From NCBI GenBank assembly GCA_028280405.1, contig JANQLW010000039.1, positions 1 through 64,000 on the forward strand: a stretch of 64,000 nt of DNA, written 5' to 3'. The notes below the pieces were generated by a model. The model did not search any database. It was given only the letters and a program-made list of their open reading frames with translations, and was not told the DNA's origin. Numbering within the stretch: the first letter of the stretch is position 1; each line of letters starts with the position of its first letter. Of this stretch, positions 44,633 to 52,999 are shown piece after piece. Made by a program: the position numbers and the translations under genes. This stretch comes from Bacteroidales bacterium (GTDB lineage Bacteria; Bacteroidota; Bacteroidia; Bacteroidales; GCA-2711565).

Positions 44633-45088
44633 CTACTTAATTGTGTTTAATTTAATTTCTTTTGGTTGTTGAGCTTCTTGTTTGTGCTCTGGTCCTTCAT
44701 AAACATATAAGTTCCTGAAAAGCTCTCTTCCAAGCCTGTTTTTAGGGAGCATACCTTTTACTGCTTTTTCCACCATTGCTGTAGGTTTCTTTTTCATTAG
44801 TTCCTGTGCAGTAACAATACGTTGTCCTCCCGGATAACCACTGTGGCGAACATATTCTTTGTCTGTCCATTTAGCACCGCTTAAGTTGACCTTTTCTGCA
44901 TTGATAATTACAACATTATCACCACAATCAACATGAGGAGTGTAATTCGTTTTGTGTTTCCCTCTTAATAGGTAAGCTACTCTAGAGGCTAAACGTCCTA
45001 ATGTTTCGTTCTCAGCATCGATCAAAACCCACTCTTTGTTTACGGTTGCTTTGTTCGCACTTATTGTTTTGTAACTTAAGGTATCCAT
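44633..45088 (-). CDS. rplM: 50S ribosomal protein L13
   Basis: A 151-residue L13: KEWVLIDAENETLGRLASRV, then YTPHVDCGDNVVIINAEKV and KTPxAMVEKAVKGMLPKNRLG-like segment. First gene of the operon; two exact Bacteroidota -7 elements precede it on the minus strand. Confidence 0.96.
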   Translation of the reverse strand: MDTLSYKTISANKATVNKEWVLIDAENETLGRLASRVAYLLRGKHKTNYTPHVDCGDNVVIINAEKVNLSGAKWTDKEYVRHSGYPGGQRIVTAQELMKKKPTAMVEKAVKGMLPKNRLGRELFRNLYVYEGPEHKQEAQQPKEIKLNTIK

Positions 45089-45132
45089 CTATTTTTTCTT
45101 TTTCTAAAATATTCCTTGATTAAAATGGGGTG

Positions 45133-45140
45133 CAAAAATA
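45133..45140 (-). promoter_or_regulatory. Bacteroidota -7 element of rplM (proximal)
   Basis: On the minus strand TATTTTTG matches TAnnTTTG, about 45 bases before the rplM ATG. The same octamer occurs again at 45227-45234, so there may be two start sites with a leader of differing length. Confidence 0.5.
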
Positions 45141-45323
45141 GAAACAAATTTTCTATTTAACAAATTTGCTAACAAGAATTTGTTGAAAAAATCAAACTTC
45201 CTGAAAGCAACCCAGATTTTCGGCTGCAAAAATAAAAATAAATTGTTTACAACAATGTTATGTCTATTATTATTTTCCGATTTTTAATTTAATCCTTACT
45301 TTCGTAAAAATCTTTGTTTGGAA

Positions 45324-46238
45324 ATGTCAATCTCAGTTTATAATCTTAATAAAAGATATAAAGAGATCATTGCCCTTAATGATCTCTCTTTTTCTATAGA
45401 TAGAGGTGAGGTTGTTGGTTTGTTGGGTCCAAATGGTGCCGGGAAATCAACCTTGATTAAAATAATCACATCATATATTGTTGCGGATTCAGGGAAAGTT
45501 ATTGTGGATGGGTTAGATGTTAATGCTAAATGTAATGAAGTAAAAAACAGAATAGGATATTTACCTGAAAACAATCCCCTGTACGATGATATGTTTGTCA
45601 GGGAATATCTGGAATTTGCTTGTAACTTGCATTTTAAGAAAAAATTGAAAGTATTGGGGAAAGTGGATGAATTAATCATTAAAACGGGTTTGCCGGAAGT
45701 TCAGTTTCAAAAAATAGCATCTTTATCTAAAGGATACCGACAAAGGGTTGGTATTGCTCAGGCATTAATAAATGACCCCTCAGTATTAATTCTTGATGAA
45801 CCCACAACAGGATTAGACCCAAATCAAGTTGTTGAAATCAGAAATCTGATTAAAGAACTGGGTAAGAATAAAACAATAATATTTTCTTCTCATATTATGC
45901 AGGAGGTCGAAGCAATTTGTAACCGGGTCATCGTTTTGGATCGTGGTAAGCTTGTTGCAGATGGAAGTATGGCTGAATTAATAGATCAATTTAAAGGCTA
46001 TACGAATTTTGTTGTTGAGTTTGATAAGCCAATAGGTATTGATGTATTAAAAAATGAGATTGAAGGTATCAATGAAATTGATCGTAATGACAGTGTATAT
46101 ATAATAAATACTGATAAAGATATACGTTCGGCTATATTTGAATTTGCAGTTTCTTATAATTTAAAAATTTTAAGCCTTAATAGAGAAGAAAAATCTATGG
46201 AACAAGTATTTCATGCTTTGACCCATGTCAAAAAATAG
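45324..46238 (+). CDS. gldA: ABC transporter ATP-binding protein GldA-like
   Basis: A 304-residue ABC ATPase: Walker A GLLGPNGAGKSTLIKII, Q-loop GYLPENNPLYDDMF, signature SLSKGYRQRVGIAQAL, Walker B LILDEPTTGLDPNQ. The PENNPLY motif and overall length match GldA, the ATPase of the gliding-associated GldAFG transporter. gldF and gldG are not adjacent here, and non-gliding Bacteroidota also carry GldA, so no motility claim follows. The ATG at 45324 (MSISVYNLNKRY) is chosen over the tracked TTG at 45318. Confidence 0.8.
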   Translation: MSISVYNLNKRYKEIIALNDLSFSIDRGEVVGLLGPNGAGKSTLIKIITSYIVADSGKVIVDGLDVNAKCNEVKNRIGYLPENNPLYDDMFVREYLEFACNLHFKKKLKVLGKVDELIIKTGLPEVQFQKIASLSKGYRQRVGIAQALINDPSVLILDEPTTGLDPNQVVEIRNLIKELGKNKTIIFSSHIMQEVEAICNRVIVLDRGKLVADGSMAELIDQFKGYTNFVVEFDKPIGIDVLKNEIEGINEIDRNDSVYIINTDKDIRSAIFEFAVSYNLKILSLNREEKSMEQVFHALTHVKK

Positions 46239-46290
46239 ATCCCTAGATGTGTTTTTCATTTTAATCGTCTGGCTTGTAAAATATTTTTTA

Positions 46291-46298
46291 TACTTTTG
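46291..46298 (+). promoter_or_regulatory. Bacteroidota -7 element of metK
   Basis: TACTTTTG matches TAnnTTTG exactly. Transcription would start near 46303-46305, directly at the first strand of the predicted SAM-II-like pseudoknot. Confidence 0.6.
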
Positions 46299-46304
46299 CT
46301 TCAA

Positions 46305-46358
46305 TTTTGTGGAAAGATTTGATTGATTGCAACCACGGTAAAAAAATGCTAAAGCAAT
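46305..46358 (+). promoter_or_regulatory. SAM-II-like (SAM-alpha) riboswitch candidate
   Basis: An H-type pseudoknot can be drawn: P1 TTGTGG (46307-46312) with CCACGG (46333-46338), P2 ATTGC (46326-46330, in the P1 loop) with GCAAT (46354-46358). The P1 loop has GATTTGATTG and the P2 linker ends in TGCTAAA, close to the GAUUUAA and GCUAAA blocks I recall from SAM-II aptamers. It precedes the SAM synthetase gene by about 58 bases. Confidence 0.6.
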
Positions 46359-46416
46359 ACCATTCCAACCAATCATTAATTCCCAATTGTTTAACCTTAA
46401 ATTATAATTTTTAATA

Positions 46417-47706
46417 ATGGGATATTTATTTACTTCAGAATCTGTGTCAGAAGGGCATCCTGATAAGGTAGCCGATCAAATATCTGATGCTTTATTAGAT
46501 GAAATGCTACGATTCGATCCGGAATCAAAGGTAGCATGCGAAACTTTAGTGACAACCGGATTAACTGTTTGTTCGGGTGAAGTTAAAACCAAAGGATACG
46601 TCGATATTCAAAAGATAGCCAGAGGTGTAATCAAAAGAATTGGTTATACGGAAGCAGCATATAGGTTTGATTCAGAATCTTGTGGGGTGATTTCTGCCAT
46701 TCATGAGCAATCACCGGATATTAATCAAGGTGTGGTTCGTGAATCTGATGAGCTTCAGGGTGCAGGTGATCAAGGTATGATGTTTGGCTATGCCAATAAA
46801 GAAACAGAAGATTTTATGCCGTTAACATTGGTATTATCTCATCTATTCTTAATGGAACTAGCTAACATTCGAAGAGAAGGCAAAGAAATGACATACCTTC
46901 GCCCGGATGCTAAGTCACAGATTACTTTGGAATTTGATGACCATGGGAATCCTTTTAGAATTGATGCTATTGTGATTTCTACCCAACATGATGAATTTGA
47001 TGAAGAGCTGCTAATGCTTCGTAAAATTAAATCGGATGTTGAATCAATTCTTATTCCCAGGGTTAAAGAAAGATTATCAAAAAAAAGCCACGGGTTGTTT
47101 AAAGAAGATTATAAACTTTATGTAAATCCAACCGGTAAATTTGTTATAGGTGGCCCACATGGAGATACAGGCTTAACAGGACGTAAAATTATTGTGGATA
47201 CTTATGGCGGACGTGCTGCTCATGGTGGAGGTGCTTTTTCTGGAAAAGATGCTTCTAAGGTAGATCGATCTGCTGCTTACGCAACTCGTCATATTGCAAA
47301 AAATATAGTTGCTGCAGGAATTGCTGATGAAGTTCTTGTTCAGGTTGCTTATGCAATTGGTGTAGCTGATCCTGTTGGTTTATACGTGAATACCTTCGGA
47401 ACTGCTAAGGTAAAAGATGAAAATGGACAACTGTTGTCTGATAGTCAGATTGCTGAGAAAATAAAGAATTTGTTTGATTTAAAACCATTTGCTATTGTAC
47501 AAAGATTTGGATTAAAGAATCCTATTTTTGAACCTACAGCAGCATATGGCCATTTTGGCCGTGATTATTTTAAAAAAGAAATAGAAGTTTACTATGAAGA
47601 TGAACAAACGGTAAAACGAGGTAATAAATTTTTTAAAGAAGTTGAATTCTTTGCCTGGGAAAAACTTGATTATGTTGATAAAGTAAAAGAAGCTTTTAAT
47701 CTGTAA
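46417..47706 (+). CDS. metK: S-adenosylmethionine synthetase
   Basis: A 429-residue Met[21 protein letters not shown], then [32 protein letters not shown] and [19 protein letters not shown]. Makes SAM from methionine and ATP. Slightly longer than E. coli MetK, as usual for Bacteroidota. A SAM-II-like pseudoknot lies in its leader, so feedback by its product is likely. Confidence 0.96.
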   Translation: MGYLFTSESVSEGHPDKVADQISDALLDEMLRFDPESKVACETLVTTGLTVCSGEVKTKGYVDIQKIARGVIKRIGYTEAAYRFDSESCGVISAIHEQSPDINQGVVRESDELQGAGDQGMMFGYANKETEDFMPLTLVLSHLFLMELANIRREGKEMTYLRPDAKSQITLEFDDHGNPFRIDAIVISTQHDEFDEELLMLRKIKSDVESILIPRVKERLSKKSHGLFKEDYKLYVNPTGKFVIGGPHGDTGLTGRKIIVDTYGGRAAHGGGAFSGKDASKVDRSAAYATRHIAKNIVAAGIADEVLVQVAYAIGVADPVGLYVNTFGTAKVKDENGQLLSDSQIAEKIKNLFDLKPFAIVQRFGLKNPIFEPTAAYGHFGRDYFKKEIEVYYEDEQTVKRGNKFFKEVEFFAWEKLDYVDKVKEAFNL

Positions 47707-47710
47707 ATGA

Positions 47711-47738
47711 AAAATCCCGATTTAATTGGGATTTTTTT
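47711..47738 (+). terminator. metK terminator
   Basis: AAAATCCC (47711-47718) and GGGATTTT (47728-47735) with a T run, 5 bases after the metK stop. Confidence 0.75.
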
Positions 47739-48141
47739 AATGCTTAATAATAAGCTTTCGGGTAACAACAATTTTTTTATCCAGCTTTAAGGAATAAAAA
47801 TAAATTCCTCCTGATAAATCATCTGTTTGTATTTTTAAGGTGCCGGTTAAATCATCCAGTACAAATTCTTTAACAATGGATCCTAATAGTGATCTTAGAA
47901 TTATCTTTGCCTCAAGAACTTCCTGAGGAACTTTATAATCCAGCTTAGTATATGTAATTGCCGGATTTGGATATGCGTTGGATAATTCAAATATTTCTTC
48001 CTTTTTTATATCTTCGGTAAAAACTTTGTCATTGTCAAAATTGAAAGAAGTATTGCCTGCAACTAAATTGGAATTATAAATTCCGCTTAGCCCAAACAAA
48101 ATAATGCCAATAAAAAGAAGGGGTCGTAGAAATATTTTCAT
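47737..48141 (-). CDS. small exported protein with type IX sorting domain
   Basis: About 134 residues from MKIFLRPLL (48141; an ATG two codons earlier is also possible). A signal peptide is followed by a linker and then an almost complete T9SS type A C-terminal sorting domain (LSNAYPNPAITYTKLDYKV, then LKIQTDDLSGGIYFYSL and VVTRKLIIKH). There is hardly any cargo (about 30 residues) before the sorting domain, so it may be a truncated substrate or a small surface protein. Convergent with metK. Confidence 0.75.
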   Translation of the reverse strand: MKIFLRPLLFIGIILFGLSGIYNSNLVAGNTSFNFDNDKVFTEDIKKEEIFELSNAYPNPAITYTKLDYKVPQEVLEAKIILRSLLGSIVKEFVLDDLTGTLKIQTDDLSGGIYFYSLKLDKKIVVTRKLIIKH

Positions 48142-48201
48142 AGGCATTTTAACTTGACAATTAACTATGCGATACAATCGTGCATAGTAAATATACACAA
48201 A

Positions 48202-48225
48202 AAAAGGCTTCATGTGAAGCCTTTT
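48202..48225 (-). terminator. terminator of the C1 peptidase gene
   Basis: AAAAGGCTTCA and TGAAGCCTTTT form an 11-bp stem with a two-base loop 26 bases after the peptidase stop, with a T run on the minus strand. Confidence 0.75.
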
Positions 48226-48250
48226 CTATTTATTTAACAATTTTTTAGCT

Positions 48251-49441
48251 TTACAAGCCTAATTTTCTCAAAATAGATTTTGGAACGGCGTCTTTATGGA
48301 CCATGATTGATATGGTGCTTAACTTTACAAATTCTTTTGACATGTAGAGAAAACCTTTGTATTTATGAGTTCCGATATCCCAGGAATTTTTAGTGTAGAA
48401 ATATTTAGTTCCGTTTTGATCTTTCGCTATGCCTGTAATTAACATTCCATGATCGTCGGTAGTAGAATAGTTATCATAAGCTTCCTGGCGGATTTCTGGA
48501 GTTACTTTTACTTCCGGTACAGGCCCCTTAAAATTGAATAATGCTTTTTCTCTTTCTTTTTTAGTAAGAGGCTCCCATTTTTCTTTTTCACTACCTGATA
48601 AATCTTTTAATTCTTTATCCGGTAAAACAGCAACTCCATTTTTCCATGAAAAACCTTTATTACTTACGTCACCTCCCCAACAGAAAGTATATCCTTTTTT
48701 AATCGCATGCTCCATAACCTCCATTAATTCATCCAAAGGAAGGTTATAAGCTTGAGAGTGCATCCAGTTGTCAGGAATTTTAACAATGAAAGGTTTGTAG
48801 AATTCTTCATGGGTAAAGGATGTTAGCTCAACATAATCATCCATACTCAAACCTAATTCATCTGAAAAAGATTTTGGAGTATATTCTTTGCCATTATATT
48901 CAAACGTTGAAGGATAGGCTCCCAAATATTCATTTAAAGTGTGTTCAACCACATTCTGCCATACCGGACTTAATGTTCTGTTTTTATTCTTTATGATTGC
49001 ATCAGCAAAGCTTTTTATAACGATATCCATTTCGCCGTGTCTGTGAATGTTTTGTCCAATATTTAACCCGGTATAAGCTGATTCAGGAACGATTCCAAAG
49101 TTTTTAAGCACCCACGGTCCATCACTAAATCCACCGCCACCGGCAAGGTTTAAATGGCCATGAAAGCGTACATATCTTTTTGTTTTTTCACTGTAGCAGT
49201 GACGAACGATAAACATTTCGGAAAGATCATATTCCCCTTTATTCATTCTCAATAATTCTGATTCAAAAAAACCGGTTAATGAGAAACTCCAGCAAGTGCC
49301 CGATTTTGCTTGATTCTTAACAGGTGTACTTGGGTTTTCTTTGATCATTTTAAATTCAAAGCCTTTTTTATCTTTATCCTTAGCATTTAAACCTACAAAA
49401 ACAAAAAGGCATAATAGTAGTAAACTAGTAGTTTTCTTCAT
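48251..49441 (-). CDS. secreted bleomycin-hydrolase-like C1 peptidase
   Basis: A 396-residue papain-superfamily enzyme of the PepC/bleomycin hydrolase type: active-site Cys in KSGTCWSFSLTGF, His in STTDDHGMLITGIA, Asn in YTKNSWDIG. Unlike cytoplasmic PepC it has a signal peptide (LLLLCLFVFVGLNAK), so it probably degrades peptides in the periplasm. The promoter has an exact TAAATTTG at 49492-49499 (minus). Confidence 0.88.
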   Translation of the reverse strand: MKKTTSLLLLCLFVFVGLNAKDKDKKGFEFKMIKENPSTPVKNQAKSGTCWSFSLTGFFESELLRMNKGEYDLSEMFIVRHCYSEKTKRYVRFHGHLNLAGGGGFSDGPWVLKNFGIVPESAYTGLNIGQNIHRHGEMDIVIKSFADAIIKNKNRTLSPVWQNVVEHTLNEYLGAYPSTFEYNGKEYTPKSFSDELGLSMDDYVELTSFTHEEFYKPFIVKIPDNWMHSQAYNLPLDELMEVMEHAIKKGYTFCWGGDVSNKGFSWKNGVAVLPDKELKDLSGSEKEKWEPLTKKEREKALFNFKGPVPEVKVTPEIRQEAYDNYSTTDDHGMLITGIAKDQNGTKYFYTKNSWDIGTHKYKGFLYMSKEFVKLSTISIMVHKDAVPKSILRKLGL

Positions 49442-49491
49442 AGTATTTGATTGATAAAAATTCGTAATTCTGATTTTTTGATAATTCGGAG

Positions 49492-49499
49492 CAAATTTA
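49492..49499 (-). promoter_or_regulatory. Bacteroidota -7 element of the C1 peptidase gene
   Basis: TAAATTTG on the minus strand, 51 bases before the ATG. Confidence 0.45.
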
Positions 49500-49520
49500 G
49501 AGTAAAGATTTTGAAATAAA

Positions 49521-49550
49521 AAAAAGCAGGTCGATAATTACCTGCTTTTT
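49521..49550 (-). terminator. terminator of the DUF1761 gene
   Basis: AAAAAGCAGGT (49521-49531) and ACCTGCTTTTT (49540-49550) are perfect arms with an 8-base loop, 18 bases after the stop on the minus strand. Confidence 0.75.
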
Positions 49551-49567
49551 GTAGAATTTATTTTTAG

Positions 49568-49990
49568 CTATTGCCAAAGGATCAGAATGATAGCCATGAT
49601 CAGTATCATAACAACTCTATACATGGCCGTTACCCAAAATAATTTAATGGAATGACGGTTGTATAAATAGTCTGATAGTTGATTACCTGCATAAAGGAAA
49701 AATCCAAACAAAACTGTTAATGGAACTGCATGACCTACAAAGGTTATTCCCCAGGTTACAATGACCGCCTCTAGAACAAAAGCAGTTAAGAAAGTTGTAA
49801 TAAATGTAATCACCATTGCTTTTGCCCAGCCATCTTTTAAATCTTCTTCTTTAAAGCCATGAAGTTTCATCCATAAATTACCAAACAAAGCTTTTGAATA
49901 CCAAATTGCTCCTAAAGCATATCCGGCAACAGCAGCTACAAGTACTGCGAGCCAATTAATGGCTCCAATATTAATGATACATTCTCCCAT
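49568..49990 (-). CDS. DUF1761 family membrane protein
   Basis: A 140-residue protein with four hydrophobic segments. The N-terminal INWLAVLVAAVAGYALGAIWY and the following LFGNLWMKLHGF are the family signature. Its function is unknown in any organism. It follows the RidA gene by 32 bases on the same strand and may be co-transcribed. Confidence 0.85.
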   Translation of the reverse strand: MGECIINIGAINWLAVLVAAVAGYALGAIWYSKALFGNLWMKLHGFKEEDLKDGWAKAMVITFITTFLTAFVLEAVIVTWGITFVGHAVPLTVLFGFFLYAGNQLSDYLYNRHSIKLFWVTAMYRVVMILIMAIILILWQ

Positions 49991-50022
49991 AATTTGTTAG
50001 ATTTAGTTTAACATTTGGTTTG

Positions 50023-50406
50023 TTATTCTATAATAGCGCTTGCTTCAATTTCAACAAGTAATTCGGGGTCTATTAAAGATTTTACTTCTAACATCGTACT
50101 TGCAGGCTTAATATCTCTAAAAAATTCACCATGTGCCATGCCTACCTCATTCCACATTTTTATATCAGTAACATAAATTCTGGTTCTAACAACATCTTCA
50201 AGAGAGCTTCCTGCTTTTTCCAGTGTATCTTTAATTTTATTCAGGATCAACATGGTTTGGGCATAAGGGTCGCCCTTCCCTTGCACCTCATTATCAAAAA
50301 AAGCTGTGGTGCCTGCAACTTCAATAAAATTACCGACTCTCACAGCCCTTGAATATCCTACGGCTTTTTCCCATTTACCACCGGAAGAAATATTTTTTCT
50401 TTGCAT
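50023..50406 (-). CDS. RidA family protein
   Basis: A 127-residue YjgF/Rid protein: SRAVRVGNFIEVAGTTAF, then VVRTRIYVTDIKMWNEVG and a C-terminal LLVEIEASAII. The Arg in TRIYVTD is the residue that in RidA binds the carboxylate of imine intermediates, so deaminase activity is possible. It belongs to a divergent Rid subgroup by its N-terminus. A -7 element TATATTTG lies at 50436-50443 on the minus strand. Confidence 0.88.
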   Translation of the reverse strand: MQRKNISSGGKWEKAVGYSRAVRVGNFIEVAGTTAFFDNEVQGKGDPYAQTMLILNKIKDTLEKAGSSLEDVVRTRIYVTDIKMWNEVGMAHGEFFRDIKPASTMLEVKSLIDPELLVEIEASAIIE

Positions 50407-50512
50407 AAACCTTTATAATTGAGTAATGGAATGCCCAAATATAAAGATAAATGAATTCATTATCAATTTAATAAGAGATTAAATTTTGTATTTCAGCAAA
50501 AAAATAGAAATC

Positions 50513-50887
50513 TTATTTTATCTTATCTTTAAATTCTTTGAATGCAGCTTCTGCTTGATCATCAAAGGTTTGTTGCAAAGCTTCATAGGCCTCTATAAGT
50601 TTTCGGGCTTTATCAGTAATTATCGAAGTACCTCCGGATTTTCCGCCTCTTTGTTTCTCAAGTAATTGATAACCTAATAATTCCTCTGCATTTTTCAGAT
50701 CACCCCATGCTTTGCGATAACTAATGCCTAAGTCATCTGAAGCAGCCTTCAGTGATTTATTTTTTGCAATATGTTTTAGTAATTGATACTCAGTTTCACC
50801 TACTGCACCATCTCCGGTTAGTGAAGATAACCAAACTTTATAGCTTAGAAATACGTTTTTTCTGCCGCTTTTTCCTTTAATTCTCAT
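50513..50887 (-). CDS. ModE-type winged-helix regulator
   Basis: A 124-residue protein equal to the N-terminal DNA-binding half of ModE (GETEYQLLKHIAKNKSLKAA, then ISYRKAWGDLKNAEELLGYQL and GGKSGGTSIITDKARKL). It lacks the molybdate-binding MOP domains. It lies 2 kb from a tungsten-type oxidoreductase and cofactor genes, so regulation by molybdenum or tungsten status is plausible. TAAATTTG on the minus strand at 50931-50938 is its likely -7 element. Confidence 0.85.
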   Translation of the reverse strand: MRIKGKSGRKNVFLSYKVWLSSLTGDGAVGETEYQLLKHIAKNKSLKAASDDLGISYRKAWGDLKNAEELLGYQLLEKQRGGKSGGTSIITDKARKLIEAYEALQQTFDDQAEAAFKEFKDKIK

Positions 50888-51004
50888 TTGATCAAATTTG
50901 CGATATGAAATCTGTTTTCAGAATCAGGGGCAAATTTATAAAAAATGAATATATCTCCTAAATAATTAGAAGTTTATAAGTATTCTAAACAATTAGTATT
51001 TTTT

Positions 51005-51012
51005 TAAATTTG
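51005..51012 (+). promoter_or_regulatory. Bacteroidota -7 element of the DUF1207-like gene
   Basis: TAAATTTG, 32 bases before the ATG at 51045. Confidence 0.45.
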
Positions 51013-51044
51013 CTTTGTTGATAATATAAAATTTACCTCATTTA

Positions 51045-51890
51045 ATGAAGAAGCTTTTTATTTGCCTTTTAGTATTGATGAATGTGAGTGTTACAGCTCA
51101 AAATTCTAATCATGAGTTTTTCCCCAAAAATAAATTGTTAAAAGATATCTACCTTGATCCATTTAGCCCTAAAATTTCCGGTGGACTGTATATGATGTGG
51201 GAGAATGGAGAAAAGAAAGATTTGACTTTAGGAGCTTTTGCAATTGGTATTCATAAACCAATATTCCGGAATGTAAAAAATGGAACCAAGGCTTTCGAAA
51301 TAGGTTTTGAACTGTCTTCTTTTACTCAGTTTGAGTTTTATTATAATAAAGTAGGCACTCATAAACGTCAGCATCTGAATACAGATTTTATCATTGCCAT
51401 GCCACTAGTATGGAAATTGAATGATTTTTATCTCAGAGCAAAGTTTTTTCATCGATCTACTCACTTGGGTGATGATTATATTTTTAGAAATTGCCTGACT
51501 GAACCCGATGCTAAACCTATAACATATGAGCAAGCTGATGTAAGTTTGTTCTACGAATGTAAGCAAGCAATTTATTATGCTGGGATTGGTGTGGTTACAA
51601 GGTCAAATGTTGAAAGAAAGAAGTTAAATGCTTATTTAGGGTTTAACAATTTTCATTTTATGGGAAAAAGAGGAAAGTGGAAGTTGACTTACGGAATTCA
51701 TTCAAAATTTGAAGCGGAAACAAATTTTAAACCAGGGGTAAATTCCGGAATTGGAATTGAATTTGGAGGAAAAGAAAAGAACTATCCTTTGCAAATAATG
51801 ATAGAATATTATAACGGTTTTATGCCATATTCTGCATTCGAGCAAAAGGATGTGAGATTATTGGGAACTTCAATCAGATTAAAACTATAG
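51045..51890 (+). CDS. exported DUF1207-like protein
   Basis: A 281-residue protein with a signal peptide ending in TAQ. The body has alternating strands and the block KFFHRSTHLGDDYIFRN that recalls DUF1207 proteins (SSHLGDEY-type motif), and it ends with a strand (LLGTSIRLKL), so it may be an outer-membrane barrel. Function unknown. It is divergent from the ModE-type regulator gene, and the two share a roughly 150-base promoter region. Confidence 0.65.
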   Translation: MKKLFICLLVLMNVSVTAQNSNHEFFPKNKLLKDIYLDPFSPKISGGLYMMWENGEKKDLTLGAFAIGIHKPIFRNVKNGTKAFEIGFELSSFTQFEFYYNKVGTHKRQHLNTDFIIAMPLVWKLNDFYLRAKFFHRSTHLGDDYIFRNCLTEPDAKPITYEQADVSLFYECKQAIYYAGIGVVTRSNVERKKLNAYLGFNNFHFMGKRGKWKLTYGIHSKFEAETNFKPGVNSGIGIEFGGKEKNYPLQIMIEYYNGFMPYSAFEQKDVRLLGTSIRLKL

Positions 51891-51975
51891 AACACAGATG
51901 ACACTGATAAAACGGATTTACACAGATTTATGTTTAAGCTGTGATCATCTTTTAAATCTGTGTTATCTGTGTCCA
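51890..51975. repeat. ACACAGAT-rich inverted repeat
   Basis: ACACAGATGACAC, then CGGATTTACACAGATTTA on the left are mirrored by TTTTAAATCTGTGTTATCTGTGTCC on the right. I know such ACACAGAT arrays as a dispersed intergenic repeat in Bacteroidota and other phyla. It lies exactly between two convergent genes and could terminate both. Confidence 0.6.
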
Positions 51976-51983
51976 ATTTATCT

Positions 51984-52265
51984 TTATTTATACAGGCAAC
52001 GATAAGAAGTATCGCGAGCTACTTTTACTTTAAACTTCACATCTTTTTCTACGATGAAAGTTTCAAATGCCGCATAAGTTTTCCATTCTGTTTCTTCAGG
52101 TAATAAAACTGCCATTTCTCCTGAAGTGACAGTCATATACTCTATAGTTGCTGTTCCGAATTCATATTCACCGGCAGCCATAACACCAATAGTTGCAGGC
52201 CCTTCTTTAGTTTCAAAAGCGATGGATTTTACTTTGCCATCAAAATATTCGTTTGTTTTAAACAT
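51984..52265 (-). CDS. ppnP: pyrimidine/purine nucleoside phosphorylase PpnP
   Basis: A 93-residue cupin of the YaiE/PpnP family ([49 protein letters not shown], then [15 protein letters not shown]). Phosphorolyses nucleosides. Full length, single gene. Confidence 0.92.
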   Translation of the reverse strand: MFKTNEYFDGKVKSIAFETKEGPATIGVMAAGEYEFGTATIEYMTVTSGEMAVLLPEETEWKTYAAFETFIVEKDVKFKVKVARDTSYRCLYK

Positions 52266-52344
52266 AGTTTAATTTTAATCGGTTGTTGTTAGTTTTTTAA
52301 TTAAGAGAGCAAAGTTAAAATTTTGATTTAAAATAACCAGCGAT

Positions 52345-52755
52345 TTATTCATACCTAATAACATCTGCAGGATTTGATAAAGCAACCTTTAATGACCGGA
52401 TGCTAACTGTAATTAAAACCAATACTAATGCTATAAATCCGGAACCTAAATATAGCTCAATTGGAAAGTCAATGGTATAAACAAAATTTTGTAACCATTT
52501 ATCCATAAAATACCATGCAATTGGCCATGCAATAATTGTTGCGAAGCCTACTAATATGGCAAATTCTTTATTGATCATCATCATAATTGTGTTAATGCTT
52601 GCACCGTGATTTTTTCGAATCCCTATTTCTTTTGATCTCTTTTCAATGATGAACAAGGTTAAGCCAAAAAGTCCTAAACCAATTACATTTATTATTGAAA
52701 AGATCTTGTTTCTATAAATGTTTCGAAGAGCAAACTTTAAGTAATGAAATAACAT
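52345..52755 (-). pseudogene. remnant of an FtsX/MacB-type ABC permease with internal deletion
   Basis: The 136-residue ORF joins the extreme N-terminus of a large ABC permease (YLKFALRNIYRNKIFSIINV) directly to its C-terminal FtsX domain (GLFGLTLFIIEKRSKEIGIR, then PIAWYFMDKWLQNFVY and SNPADVIRYE). Such permeases are about 800 residues, so roughly 650 are missing, but the frame is kept. The junction lies in IGLGLFGL, where a GLG/GLF-like stretch could have provided short homology for the deletion. It cannot form a complete transporter, and no ATPase gene is adjacent. Confidence 0.75.
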
Positions 52756-52942
52756 ATTCTAATCTTTTGATAAATACTGAATGTTATTCAACTGCACAGG
52801 GTATCTTACTAAGCAGCTATACTGTTCTAAAATTATGCCATATTTTTTATTTAGTTGATTGTTAATTATATGTAATTCAGTGTTTTCTTAAATAAAAAGA
52901 ATGTGTTCTTCTATGTACACAAATTGTTCGTATTTGAACAAG

Positions 52943-52976
52943 AAAAGGCTGACTCAAAATTTTGAGCCAGCCTTTT
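52943..52976 (-). terminator. terminator of the oxidoreductase gene
   Basis: AAAAGGCTG-A-CTCAAAA and TTTTGAG-C-CAGCCTTTT form a long, nearly perfect hairpin 24 bases after the stop on the minus strand. Confidence 0.8.
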
Positions 52977-52999
52977 AAATTCTATTTTAACTAGGTAAA

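Noticed and set aside
45318-46238. GldA as evidence of gliding motility
   Set aside because: The ATPase occurs in non-gliding Bacteroidota and its partner genes are not in the window.
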